A DNA stretch of 61,698 nucleotides, from assembly GCF_946885955.1 (NCBI RefSeq), contig NZ_CAMPHI010000032.1, positions 1 to 61,698 on the forward strand, written 5' to 3'. Origin of the DNA: an uncultured Pseudomonas sp. (GTDB lineage: Bacteria; Pseudomonadota; Gammaproteobacteria; Pseudomonadales; Pseudomonadaceae). Numbering within the stretch: the first letter of the stretch is position 1; every line of letters starts with the position of its first letter. A program made the position numbers and the translations under genes. Below, in pieces: positions 20,396 through 28,896 of this stretch. The notes under the pieces are model-generated. The model was not told where the DNA came from. It did no database searches and worked only from the letters and a program-made list of their open reading frames with translations.

Positions 20396-21049
20396 TCAGT
20401 GTTTTTTGCCCCAGAGTTGCTCCAGCCGTGCGTCGCGACCGCAGCCACTGCGGTAGTAGGTGTAGCGCACGGGGTTACGCTGATAGTAGTTCTGGTGATA
20501 CTCCTCGGCCGGGTAGAAGGTGGTCATCGGCAGGATTTCGGTGGCGATATCCTGCTTGAACCGGCCAGAGGTCTGCAGCGCGGCTTTCGAAGCTTCGGCC
20601 AGGGCCTGTTCTTCGGCATTGGCGTAGAAGATTGCACTGCGGTACTGCGAGCCATGATCACAGAACTGCGAGTTGACGGTGATGGGGTCGATGGTTGGCC
20701 AGTAGGCTTCGAGCAATTTGGCGTAGCTGGTTTTACTGGTGTCGTAACGCACCTGCACAGCTTCGACATGGCCCGTGCCGCCAGCCGATACCTGCTGGTA
20801 GCTGGGGTTGTCGACGGTGCCGCCAATATAGCCGGAGGTAGTCGCGACCACGCCGGGCACCTTGTCGAAATCCGATTCGGTGCACCAGAAGCAGCCGCCG
20901 GCGAATACCGCCACGGCGGTGTTTGCCGGCATTTCCTCGGTCGCGGTTTTCGACGCTTGCGCGGAGGTCTGCCCGCAGGCTACCAGCAGCGAGCTGAGTA
21001 TCAGCGTGGCGGCGATGGCCGGCACCCGGGTGAATGATGACAAGCGCAT
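20396..21049 (-). CDS. msrA: Peptide methionine sulfoxide reductase A, exported lipoprotein form
   Basis: A 217-aa enzyme that repairs the S-epimer of methionine sulfoxide. The N terminus is a lipoprotein signal with lipobox LLVAC, so it should be anchored in the cell envelope. The catalytic GGCFWCTESDF and the YRSAIFY motif are present; a C-terminal Cys in RSGCGRD may be a resolving cysteine. The ribosome site AGGAGT lies just upstream, overlapping the end of msrB, so the two are one operon repairing periplasmic proteins. Confidence 0.93.
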   Translation of the reverse strand: MRLSSFTRVPAIAATLILSSLLVACGQTSAQASKTATEEMPANTAVAVFAGGCFWCTESDFDKVPGVVATTSGYIGGTVDNPSYQQVSAGGTGHVEAVQVRYDTSKTSYAKLLEAYWPTIDPITVNSQFCDHGSQYRSAIFYANAEEQALAEASKAALQTSGRFKQDIATEILPMTTFYPAEEYHQNYYQRNPVRYTYYRSGCGRDARLEQLWGKKH

Positions 21050-21051
21050 GT

Positions 21052-21576
21052 TCAACTCCTCAATTGCGGCAGGCTTTCGCCCGCGACGACAAAGCGCAGC
21101 GCCAACCCATTGTTGCACCAGCGTTCACCGCGTGGTTTCGGGCCGTCGTCGAACATATGCCCCTGATGCCCGCCACAGCGGGCGCAATGGTATTCGGTGC
21201 GTGGGAAAAACAGCTTGCGGTCGCTCTTGAGGCCGACATGGCCCTCAATTGGCTGGGTGAAGCTGGGCCAGCCAGTGCCGCTTTCATACTTGTTCTGGCT
21301 GTCGAACAGCGGCAGGTAGCAGGCGGCGCAGACGTAGGTTCCACTGCGTTTTTCGTGATTCAGGGGGCTGCTGCCCGCGCGTTCGGTGTCTTCTTCGAAC
21401 AGCACCGCATAGGCGTCCGGCGACAGCAGTTCGCGCCAGGCACTGTGCGGTTTGTCCAGTGGGGTAAAGTCCAGCGCCTGGCTCACGGCCGCGGCGAGGC
21501 TCGAAGGGGCATAGCTGCCGAGTAGCGGCAGGGCGGGAAGCAGGGCCAGGCCCCGGATGAAGTTACGTCGTTTCAT
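21052..21576 (-). CDS. msrB: Peptide methionine sulfoxide reductase B, Tat-exported form
   Basis: A 174-aa reductase for the R-epimer of methionine sulfoxide. The N terminus KRRNFIRGLALLPALPLL looks like a twin-arginine signal. The zinc site is CAAC plus CARC, GTGWPSF is the substrate loop, and the catalytic Cys is in RWCNNGLAL, where most relatives have RYCINS. It precedes msrA by two bases. Both signals point to the periplasm. Confidence 0.93.
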   Translation of the reverse strand: MKRRNFIRGLALLPALPLLGSYAPSSLAAAVSQALDFTPLDKPHSAWRELLSPDAYAVLFEEDTERAGSSPLNHEKRSGTYVCAACYLPLFDSQNKYESGTGWPSFTQPIEGHVGLKSDRKLFFPRTEYHCARCGGHQGHMFDDGPKPRGERWCNNGLALRFVVAGESLPQLRS

Positions 21577-21689
21577 AGCGACTCCAGGTGAGCTATCTGC
21601 TGAATAGACTGGGCACTCGCCGATTTGTTACAGGGCCTGCGGCCAGCGATCTGCCGACTGGATAAACCGGGACAGGGACCCCGCCCGGG

Positions 21690-22739
21690 TCAGGGTGGGG
21701 TGACGGCCATGTCGCCGGGTTGTTGCTGGGGCGCTTCGATGATGGTGCAGTTGCGCCCGGCTGATTTGGCCTGATACAGGCACTTATCGGCGCGTTGCAA
21801 CCAACTCTCCCAATTCTCGCCGCTTCGCAGAATGGCGCCGCCGATCGACATGGTCACCGGGCCGCCGGGGCCGATCAAATGCCGTGCCGCCTGTTGCTGA
21901 ACGTGCTGCGCTGCGGCCATCAGGCCGGATCGGTCGGTGTTAGGCAGAAGTAGCAGGAACTCCTCGCCGCCGAAGCGGAACAAGCGGTCTTCCTTGCGCG
22001 AGGATTGCTTGATCAGCTCGACGCACTTCATCAACACCTGATCGCCCGCCTGGTGGCCGAAGGTATCGTTGATCCGTTTGAAATGGTCCAGGTCCATCAC
22101 CAGAATGCCGAAATTGCTGCCATGCCGGCGATGCAACGCCATGGCGATCCGTAACTCCTCGTTCATTGCCCGGCGGTTGCGAGCGCCGGTCAGTGGGTCG
22201 CGGATCGCCAGAGTCTGCAATTGATCGCGCTGGTGGCGGGTGCGGTAGGCGAAGATAAAGGTCAGCAGGCCGGCCACCGAACTGGTGACCAGAAATGAGA
22301 CCATCTGGTAGCTGCTCTCGAATACCGAACCCGGCACCAGCAGGGCATAGCCGACCAACGTCAGCAGTACCAGGGCGGTTGCGAGCACGGCCTTGCCCGG
22401 CGTGACCATAAAGAAGTTGAAGAGGATCAGCGGGTACAGCCAGAACACCCCATTGACCCCGAGGTTGATTGCCACCAGGGTTGAGCCCAGGGTAAAGACG
22501 ATGGAGAGGTAGAGGCCGGACTTTTCCGTATTGCCGCTGCGCCAGGCGTATACCACCGCAATCAGGGTCGAAAGTACGATCACGCAGTCGGCCAGGCCAA
22601 CCAGAAAGTTGCCCTCCAGCAGCCGGTAAATCGCATAGGGCGAAATGCCCATGACACCGATCAGCCCCATCAAGGTGATGATGGACAGCTGGAAGTCATT
22701 GCGCAGGCGCGTAAGCACTCGCCGGGTTAGCATCGCCAT
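21690..22739 (-). CDS. Membrane diguanylate cyclase (GGDEF)
   Basis: A 349-aa enzyme that makes cyclic di-GMP. Six hydrophobic helices fill residues 15-165, followed by a linker and the GGDEF domain (about 175-335). The active-site motif is GGEEF (257-261), preceded by an inhibitory I-site RxxD (RKED), so product inhibition is expected. DLDHFKRINDTFGH is intact. The start is taken at ATG 22739 (MAMLTRR); an upstream TTG at 22814 is less likely. The sensory region does not resemble a named MASE domain I can identify. Confidence 0.9.
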   Translation of the reverse strand: MAMLTRRVLTRLRNDFQLSIITLMGLIGVMGISPYAIYRLLEGNFLVGLADCVIVLSTLIAVVYAWRSGNTEKSGLYLSIVFTLGSTLVAINLGVNGVFWLYPLILFNFFMVTPGKAVLATALVLLTLVGYALLVPGSVFESSYQMVSFLVTSSVAGLLTFIFAYRTRHQRDQLQTLAIRDPLTGARNRRAMNEELRIAMALHRRHGSNFGILVMDLDHFKRINDTFGHQAGDQVLMKCVELIKQSSRKEDRLFRFGGEEFLLLLPNTDRSGLMAAAQHVQQQAARHLIGPGGPVTMSIGGAILRSGENWESWLQRADKCLYQAKSAGRNCTIIEAPQQQPGDMAVTPP

Positions 22740-22919
22740 AGCGGATTCTGTAGTTGTTATGCGCTCAAGGATGCCGAGCTTTGTCGGCGTCTGGCAAGGG
22801 CAAAAGTTGAGCAAGTTGCCAGTATTTGTGCCAAACGGCTGGTGAAGTGACGGTTATGGACGAGCAGCAGCAATAAAGCTGCTCTCGCCGCATCCGAATC
22901 TACGGGAACCTGCAATCCC

Positions 22920-23007
22920 GTAGCCCGGATAAGCCCAGGCGCAATCCGGGAAAAGCCTGCGCATGCACCGCCGCTCCCGGATTGCGCCAAAGGCTTATTC
23001 GGGCTAC
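22920..23007. repeat. GTAGCCCGGAT palindromic intergenic repeat
   Basis: An 88-bp near-palindrome with arms GTAGCCCGGATAAGCC and GGCTTATTCGGGCTAC and inner arms GCAATCCGGGA/TCCCGGATTGC. It lies 14 bp after the HAD gene stop, at the end of the ABC operon, where it could protect or end the message. Confidence 0.8.
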
Positions 23008-23021
23008 CAAAAGCTAATAGA

Positions 23022-23675
23022 TCACTTCCAGTCGAGAATCGGCCAGCCGGCCTGTTCGGCGTGCCGGCGTAATACCGGGTCCGGGTTGACGGCGTAGGGT
23101 TGGCTGACCAGTTGCAGCAGCGGCAGGTCGTTGCGCGAGTCGGAATAGAAGTAGGCGCCATCCAGGCTTTCGCCCTGTTCTTCAAGCCAGGCCTGCAGGC
23201 GCGTGACCTTGCCTTCGCGGTAGGTCAGCACGCCCCGGGTACGGCCGCTGTAAGTGCCGTGTTGCTCTTCGATGTCGATGGCCAGCACGTCTTCGACGTT
23301 CAGGCGCGCGGCGATGGCGCTGACCAGAAAGTGCGCGGAGGCGGAGATGACCAGAATGCGGTCGCCAGCGGCGCGGTGGGTGGCCAGGCAGCGGGTGGCA
23401 TCGCTGTAGAACAACGGCTCGATCACATCCTCGACATAGGGCTCGACGACGAAGGCGACTTCTTCGGCGCTACGGCCCACCAATGGCGAGAGGCTGAAGG
23501 CCATATAGTCCTCCATGGCCAACTTGCCCTCGGCGTAGAGCGCCATCAACTCGCGGTCGCGCTGGAGAAAGCTTTCGCCGTCGACCCAGCCGAGCTTGGC
23601 CATCTCGCTGCTCCACAGGCTGGCGCAGTCGCCATGGATCAGGGTTTCGTCCAGATCGAAAATCGCCAGGGCCAT
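23022..23675 (-). CDS. HAD-IB family phosphatase
   Basis: A 217-aa haloacid-dehalogenase phosphatase of the SerB-like IB subgroup. Motif I is IFDLDETLIHGD at the N terminus, motif II contains VISAS, and motif IV is YSDSRNDLPLL. The cap is helical. It hydrolyses small phosphate monoesters. Its start overlaps the stop of the ABC ATPase gene by one base, so it is the last gene of the transport operon, suggesting that it finishes the breakdown of the imported compound. Confidence 0.87.
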   Translation of the reverse strand: MALAIFDLDETLIHGDCASLWSSEMAKLGWVDGESFLQRDRELMALYAEGKLAMEDYMAFSLSPLVGRSAEEVAFVVEPYVEDVIEPLFYSDATRCLATHRAAGDRILVISASAHFLVSAIAARLNVEDVLAIDIEEQHGTYSGRTRGVLTYREGKVTRLQAWLEEQGESLDGAYFYSDSRNDLPLLQLVSQPYAVNPDPVLRRHAEQAGWPILDWK

Positions 23676-24664
23676 TACGCCACCTCCCGGATCGCGTCGG
23701 CGTCGATGCTCAGCGCGATGCGCTGGCCGCTGCCGTGCATGTCGCTCGCCGTGCGATTGAGCACATCGACCAGTAACTCCACGCCACGGGCCTCGACCCG
23801 GTAGCGGATGACGTTGCCGAGCAGGCTATGGCTGCGGATCTGCCCTTCGATGCCGCCTTCGCCGCCAAGCCGGATGGCCTCGGGGCGAATGGCGATGCGG
23901 CTGCCGATAGGGCGGCCGAGCAGGCGGCTGGCGGCGTCGGCTTCAAGCAGGTTGTAGTTGCCGATAAAACCGGCGGCGAAGGCATCGACCGGTGCGGTGT
24001 AGAGGGTTTCCGCATCGCCGCTCTGGACGATCTTGCCGGCATTCATCAAAAAGATCCGGTCGGACATGACCAGGGCTTCCTCCTGGTCATGGGTGACGAA
24101 AATGGTGGTCAGGCCGAGCTCCTGCTGAATCGCGCGGATCTGCTCGCGCAGGTGTTTGCGAATCCGTGCGTCCAGCGCCGACAGCGGTTCGTCGAGCAGC
24201 AACAGGCGCGGGCGGGTGACCAGAGAGCGGGCCAGGGCCACGCGCTGGCATTGGCCGCCCGACAGCTGGTGCGGGTAGCGCGTGGCGAAGTCGCCGAGTT
24301 CGACCATCGCCAGAGCCTCGCGCACGCGCTCGGCGCTCTCGTCCTTGGCGACCTTCTGCATGCGCAGGCCGAAGGCGACGTTCTGCTGCACGGTCATATT
24401 GGGGAACAGCGCGTAGCTCTGGAACACCATGCCGATGCCGCGTTTCTGCGGCGCTTGCGGCACCAGGTCGTCGCCATCCAGGAGGATCTGCCCGCCGCCC
24501 ACTTCGGTAAGGCCGGCGATGCAGCGCAGCAGGGTGGATTTGCCGCAGCCCGAAGGGCCGAGCAAGGTGATGAATTCACCCTTGCCGATTTCGCAGTGGA
24601 TATCGCTGAAGATCGAGGTGTCGCCGTAGCTTTTGTGCAGCCCGCGAATGCTCAGATAACTCAT
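23675..24664 (-). CDS. ABC transporter ATP-binding protein (PotA/FbpC-like)
   Basis: A 329-aa ATPase energising the importer. Walker A is GPSGCGKST, the signature is LSGGQCQR (Cys where Gln is more common), Walker B is LLLLDEP, and a TOBE domain follows from about residue 240. The layout matches the spermidine/iron/2-aminoethylphosphonate type of importers. It overlaps the neighbouring permease gene by 4 bases. Confidence 0.94.
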   Translation of the reverse strand: MSYLSIRGLHKSYGDTSIFSDIHCEIGKGEFITLLGPSGCGKSTLLRCIAGLTEVGGGQILLDGDDLVPQAPQKRGIGMVFQSYALFPNMTVQQNVAFGLRMQKVAKDESAERVREALAMVELGDFATRYPHQLSGGQCQRVALARSLVTRPRLLLLDEPLSALDARIRKHLREQIRAIQQELGLTTIFVTHDQEEALVMSDRIFLMNAGKIVQSGDAETLYTAPVDAFAAGFIGNYNLLEADAASRLLGRPIGSRIAIRPEAIRLGGEGGIEGQIRSHSLLGNVIRYRVEARGVELLVDVLNRTASDMHGSGQRIALSIDADAIREVA

Positions 24665-25458
24665 GACTTGTCCTTGTTCAGGCGGTTGGCGGCCCAGGTG
24701 AAGACCAGCACGAAGAAGAAATAGGAGATCACCAGGGCGCTGTTGAAGTGGCCGCTGCTGTTTTTCATGTTGTTGAGGTAGACCTGCAGCGTCTCGTAGC
24801 GGGTGCCGACCAGCATGTTGGCGAACACGAACTCACCGAACAGGAAGCTGAAGGAGAGGAACAGCGAGACCATCAGGCCCTTGCGCAGGTTCGGCAGCAC
24901 CACCAGAAACGCCGCTTTCCAGGTGCTGGCGCCGAGCAGGTGGGCGGCGTCCATCAGGTCCGGCAGGTTGATCGCCTGCAGGTTGTTGGTGATCGCGCGG
25001 TACATGAAGGGCAGGGCGATGGTGAAGTAGCAACCGATCAGAATCCACGGCGTGCCGGTCATCGCCAGCGGCCCGGAACCGTAGAGTTGCAGCAGGCCCA
25101 CCGAGGACACCACCGGCGGCACGGCGAACGGCAGCAGAATCAGGATATTCATCAGCCCGTCGAGCTTGGGGAAGTGGTAGTGCACCACGAACAGCAGCGG
25201 CAGGATCAGGACCACCGACAGCGCCAGGGCGCCGAAACACACCAGCAGCGACTGACCGAAGGCATCGAGAAAGCGTTGATCGCTCCACAACGCCAGATAC
25301 CACTTGAAGGTCAGGCCGTCCGGCAGGATGGTCGCCGACCAACTGGTCGACAGCGAATAGAGCAGGGTGCCGGCCAGCGGCGTCAGCAAAATCAGAAACA
25401 GCAGCCAGACCACGATGCGGTGGTACAGCGCCGCCGGTATGGCGTCAGCGCGCGACAT
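24661..25458 (-). CDS. ABC transporter permease, second subunit
   Basis: A 265-aa inner-membrane protein with six predicted helices and the binding-protein-dependent transport EAA-like loop around DLMDAAHLLGASTWKAAFLVVLP. Overlaps both neighbouring genes (4 bases with the ATPase, 14 bases with the other permease). Confidence 0.93.
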   Translation of the reverse strand: MSRADAIPAALYHRIVVWLLFLILLTPLAGTLLYSLSTSWSATILPDGLTFKWYLALWSDQRFLDAFGQSLLVCFGALALSVVLILPLLFVVHYHFPKLDGLMNILILLPFAVPPVVSSVGLLQLYGSGPLAMTGTPWILIGCYFTIALPFMYRAITNNLQAINLPDLMDAAHLLGASTWKAAFLVVLPNLRKGLMVSLFLSFSFLFGEFVFANMLVGTRYETLQVYLNNMKNSSGHFNSALVISYFFFVLVFTWAANRLNKDKS

Positions 25459-26359
25459 GACGGTTCCTCTTCAGCAACAGTTGATGGGCCACGGTGATCA
25501 CCGCCATCAGGCCGACCAGGATCATCGCCAGGGCGCTGGCCAGGTTCGGGTCGAGGGAAATATCGCCGGAAACCAGGCCGGCGATGCGGATCGGCATCAC
25601 GTTGAAGTTGCCGGTGGTCAGGTAGTACACGGTGGCGTAGGCGCCGAGGGCGTTGGCCAGGAGAATGACGAAGGTGCCGAGCAGCGCCGGGGTCAGCACT
25701 GGCAGGCCGATATGCCGCCAGAAGTCCCAGGTATTGGCGCCAAGCAGTGCGGCGGATTCGCGCCAATCCTCGCGCAGGGCATCGAAGGCCGGGTAGAGCA
25801 GCAGCACGCCGAGGGGGATCTGAAAGTAGGTGTAGAGCACGATCAGGCCGTTCTTTGAGTAGAGGTTGAAGCTCTCAATCAGGCCGATCTTGATCAACAG
25901 CAGGGTCAGTGCGCCGTTGAAACCGAGCAGGATGATAAAGGCGAAGGCCAGCGGCACCCCGGCGAAGTTGCTGGTCATGTTGGAGAAGGCCATGACGAAG
26001 TCGCGCAGCTTGGAATCGACCTGATGCAGCGAATAGCTGCCGAGGATGGCGATGGTCATGCCGAACAGGCTCGACCAGAAGGCGATCTGCAGGCTGTGCT
26101 TGATTGCCTGCAGGTAGAACTTGGAGCCGAATATCTTGGCGAAATTGGCCAGGCCCCAACCCTCGGCGCTGTTCAGGCTATTGATCGCCACCCAGACCAG
26201 CGGCGCGATCTGAAAGACGATAAAGAAAATCGCGAACGGCAGCAGGCACAGCGTCGCCAGCCATTTGCCCTTGAGCTGCGGCGACAGGCGCGCGCGCGGC
26301 ACGGCGATGGGCTGCGCCTCGCCGGGTAGTTTGGCGCTCTGTTCGAGTGGCGCGCTCAT
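25445..26359 (-). CDS. ABC transporter permease, first subunit
   Basis: A 304-aa permease with a cytoplasmic N-terminal tail, six helices and the EAA loop near SAALLGANTWDFWRHIGLPVL. It forms the channel with the second permease. It overlaps the hydrolase gene upstream by 4 bases, so five genes form one unbroken translational unit. Confidence 0.93.
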   Translation of the reverse strand: MSAPLEQSAKLPGEAQPIAVPRARLSPQLKGKWLATLCLLPFAIFFIVFQIAPLVWVAINSLNSAEGWGLANFAKIFGSKFYLQAIKHSLQIAFWSSLFGMTIAILGSYSLHQVDSKLRDFVMAFSNMTSNFAGVPLAFAFIILLGFNGALTLLLIKIGLIESFNLYSKNGLIVLYTYFQIPLGVLLLYPAFDALREDWRESAALLGANTWDFWRHIGLPVLTPALLGTFVILLANALGAYATVYYLTTGNFNVMPIRIAGLVSGDISLDPNLASALAMILVGLMAVITVAHQLLLKRNRHVAR

Positions 26360-27162
26360 TTCAGTAACTCTCTACAGATGGGTTTGTCGTGGGCCACGCC
26401 AAGCAGCTCGCAGATGGTGCCGCACAGCTCGGTCTGTTTCGGTTGGGCATCGCTGCTGAGGCTAAAGGCTGAGCCGAGCACGAACAGCGGTACTTCGCGT
26501 TCCTCTTGCAGCAGGCCGTTGTGCGAGCGGTCGTTGTTCATGCCATGGTCGGCGGTCACCAGCACCTGGTAGCCGGCATCCAGCCAGCCTTGCAGGTAGT
26601 CGGCGAGCAGCACATCGGCACCGCGCGCGCTGTTGCGATACTGCGCACTGTCGAGGCCGTGCTTGTGGCCGGCGTCATCGATGTTCATCGGGTGTACCAG
26701 CAGGAAATTCGGACTGTGGCGCAGGCGCAGGCTTTCCGCGTCGGCGAACAGGTGGGAGTCGGGATAGTGGTCGGCATAATAAAAGTGCCCATGCTGGATC
26801 GGCAGCTCGGGATCAAAGGTATGACGGTCGCGGGCCGCAACGAAAGGCGCACGGTTATACAGCTCGCTGATCCAGTGATAAGCCGCCGCGGCGGTGCCGA
26901 GGCCGGCGTCGCGGGCATAGTGGAAAATGCTGCGCTGGTTGGACAGGCGCACCACCTGGTTATGCACCACACCGCTGTCGATCGGTGCGACGCCGGTGAG
27001 GATGCATTCGTACAGCGGGCGGGACAGCGACGGTAGCTCGCATTCGAGCTTGTACAAGCCCGCGCGTTCGGCGCCGCAGTAAGCCTGCAGATGGCCGAGC
27101 GCATGCCGGGCGACGTGGTAGTTGAGGCCGTCGAGTATGACGAGGATGACCTTGGACGCCAT
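26356..27162 (-). CDS. Alkaline-phosphatase superfamily hydrolase, cytoplasmic
   Basis: A 268-aa metal-dependent hydrolase of the nucleotide pyrophosphatase/phosphodiesterase branch. Visible ligands: Asp in VILVILDGLN, Ser nucleophile in SLSRPLYECILTG, Asp and His in IDDAGHKHG, and Asp-His in TADHGMNND. There is no signal peptide, so it works inside the cell on what the adjoining importer brings in. The family hydrolyses phosphomonoesters, phosphodiesters or phosphonates (such as phosphonoacetate); the substrate is not known. ATG 27162 has AGGACA upstream. It is separated from the binding-protein gene only by the 90-bp repeat array. Confidence 0.85.
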   Translation of the reverse strand: MASKVILVILDGLNYHVARHALGHLQAYCGAERAGLYKLECELPSLSRPLYECILTGVAPIDSGVVHNQVVRLSNQRSIFHYARDAGLGTAAAAYHWISELYNRAPFVAARDRHTFDPELPIQHGHFYYADHYPDSHLFADAESLRLRHSPNFLLVHPMNIDDAGHKHGLDSAQYRNSARGADVLLADYLQGWLDAGYQVLVTADHGMNNDRSHNGLLQEEREVPLFVLGSAFSLSSDAQPKQTELCGTICELLGVAHDKPICRELLK

Positions 27163-27190
27163 GGATTGTCCTGTGATCGTTAAGTGATTC

Positions 27191-27530
27191 GTAGCCTGGG
27201 TTGAGCGAAGCGATACCCAGGGCAGTTTCCCGGATGTCGCTTCGCTCGACCCGAGGTACGGTACCGCATTCCTCAAGGGCGTAGCCTGGGTCGAGCGCAG
27301 CGATACCCAGGGCAGATTCCCGGGTGTCGCTGCGCTCGACCCGAGCTACGGCACCGCATTCCTCAAGGACGTAGCCTGGGTTGAGCGAAGCGATACCCAG
27401 GGCAGTTTCCCGGGTGTCGCTACGCTCGACCCGAGCTACGGTACTGCATTCCTAAGGACCGTAGCCTGGGTTGAGCAAAGCGATACCCAGGGCAGTTACC
27501 CGGGTGCCGCTACGCTCGACCCGAGCTATG
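27191..27530. repeat. Four tandem 90-bp palindromic repeats
   Basis: GTAGCCTGGG recurs at 27191, 27281, 27371 and 27461, a period of exactly 90 bp; the last copy is cut short at 27530. Each unit is itself an inverted repeat: an arm GTAGCCTGGGTTGAGCGAAG and, after CCCAGGGCAGTTTCCCGG, its near complement ending CGACCCGAGCTAC. Units differ by a few compensating or neutral bases. The array sits between the stop of the binding-protein gene (27533) and the rest of its operon, like the REP hairpins between malE and malF in E. coli. No unique spacers, so not CRISPR. Confidence 0.93.
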
Positions 27531-27532
27531 CG

Positions 27533-28588
27533 TCACTCCATATTGATGATGACGTTTTCCTGCCATTGCTGCGGCAGGGCTTTGGAGGTGGCTTCCCAGG
27601 CGGCGGCATCCTTGATCGGCTGAACCTTGGCGTACTGCTCGTTCGGCAACAGCTTGGCCTGAACCTCGGCCGGCAGGGTCAGGTGCTCGGCGCGGATCGG
27701 CCGGGCGTTGCCTTTGGCCAGGTTGATCTGGCCGGCGTCGCTGAGGATGTACTCGCGCGCCAGCTTGGCGGCGTTGGGGTTCTTCGCGTACTTGTTGATG
27801 ATGGTGCTGTAGCCGGAGATCACCGAACCGTCGGACGGAATCAGCACTTCGAAGCGGCTCGGGTCGATCTGGTCGCGGTAGGAGAGGCCGTTGAAGTCCC
27901 AAACCACGCCGACTTCCACTTCGCCTTTTTCCAGGGTCTGAATGGTCGGGTTGGCCAGCGACAGGCGGCCCTGTTCGGCAATGGCGGCGAAGTAGTCGAG
28001 GCCCGGCTGGATATTCGTTTCGTCGCCGCCGTTGGCGATGGCCGCCGCCAGCACGCCGTTGACCGCTTGCGCCGCGGCGCTGACATCGCCGATGGCGACG
28101 CGGTACTTGCCGGCTTTCACGTCGGCCCAGCTATGCGGCACGTCCTTGACCAACTGCTTGTTGACGATAAAGGCGATGGAGCCGGTGTAGGCGAGCATCC
28201 AGTGGCCGTCGGCGTCCTTGGCCCAGCTCGGGATCTGTTCCCAGGTGCTCGGTTTGTAGGCCTGGGTAACACCCTGCTGCACCGCGATGGGGCCGAAGGC
28301 CGCACCGACGTCACCGATATCGGCGCTGGCGTTGTCTTTCTCGGCGGCGAATTTGGCGATCTCCTGGGCCGAACTCATGTCGGTGTCCATATGCTTGAGG
28401 CCGTAGAGTTTCTCCAGATCGGCCCAGGTGTCCTTCCAGTTGGCCCAGCTGTCCGGCATGCCGACGCTGTTTACCGCGCCTTCCGCACGAGCGGCCTGTT
28501 CCAGCGCCTTTACGTCCATATCGCTTGCCATGGCCGATGCCGCCAGGATGGTCGAACCTATCAATGAAGCCAGCAGTCGTTTTTTCAT
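27533..28588 (-). CDS. ABC transporter periplasmic substrate-binding protein
   Basis: A 351-aa binding protein with a signal peptide (MKKRLLASLIGSTILAASAMA, cleavage near residue 21 or 22). The mature part looks like the class that binds iron, spermidine, sugar phosphates or phosphonates (SDMDVKALEQAARAEGAVNS, GDVGAAFGPIAV). First gene of the operon, with ACGGAG ribosome site and an operator-like palindrome 25 bases upstream. Ligand unknown; the enzymes in the operon point to an organophosphorus compound. Confidence 0.9.
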   Translation of the reverse strand: MKKRLLASLIGSTILAASAMASDMDVKALEQAARAEGAVNSVGMPDSWANWKDTWADLEKLYGLKHMDTDMSSAQEIAKFAAEKDNASADIGDVGAAFGPIAVQQGVTQAYKPSTWEQIPSWAKDADGHWMLAYTGSIAFIVNKQLVKDVPHSWADVKAGKYRVAIGDVSAAAQAVNGVLAAAIANGGDETNIQPGLDYFAAIAEQGRLSLANPTIQTLEKGEVEVGVVWDFNGLSYRDQIDPSRFEVLIPSDGSVISGYSTIINKYAKNPNAAKLAREYILSDAGQINLAKGNARPIRAEHLTLPAEVQAKLLPNEQYAKVQPIKDAAAWEATSKALPQQWQENVIINME

Positions 28589-28611
28589 CGAAAACTCCGT
28601 TACGGTGAGTG

Positions 28612-28625
28612 TTGGTCTAGATCAG
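28612..28625. promoter_or_regulatory. GntR/HutC-type operator upstream of the ABC operon
   Basis: TTGGTCTAGATCAG: 12-bp core TGGTCTAGATCA with one mismatch from perfect symmetry, matching the TGGTCTAGACCA-like boxes of HutC-subfamily regulators. It lies 24-37 bases before the binding-protein start. Confidence 0.65.
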
Positions 28626-28869
28626 CAAGAACCTGGCCAATCTATGCCATCTGGATGACAGTTTTATGTCGTCTCCCGCCTTGCCCTGGCGTTTTGCCTC
28701 GGGGCAGACTAGCCCCTCCCAGCGTAGACTACTGTTGGCTTGGGCATTGCCGGATGGGCCAAGGTTTAACGCAGGTTGTAGGCTACGATTGTCATCGTTC
28801 AGTCACCGGAATTGCTTAGGATCGCCACAAAGTGCGGTCTAGGCGCATCGGTTCAGCATGTTTATTGAT

Positions 28870-28883
28870 TTGGACTAGTCCAA
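28870..28883. promoter_or_regulatory. GntR/HutC-type operator upstream of gntR
   Basis: TTGGACTAGTCCAA, a perfect 14-bp palindrome 13 bases before the regulator start, similar to the 28612 site. Suggests autoregulation. Confidence 0.7.
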
Positions 28884-28896
28884 TAGAGGGTCATCG

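Larger units (their letters stand above)
28589..28896. other. Divergent regulatory region of the ABC operon and gntR
   Basis: A 308-bp gap with two related palindromes close to the two starts (28612-28625 and 28870-28883). No gene is visible in it. Confidence 0.7.

Noticed and set aside
19972..20559. Plus-strand frames before msrA
   Set aside because: They overlap msrA antisense, have no ribosome site and no family resemblance.
27191..27530. Possible CRISPR array
   Set aside because: Units are continuous near-identical 90-bp palindromes with no unique spacers, and no cas genes are present.
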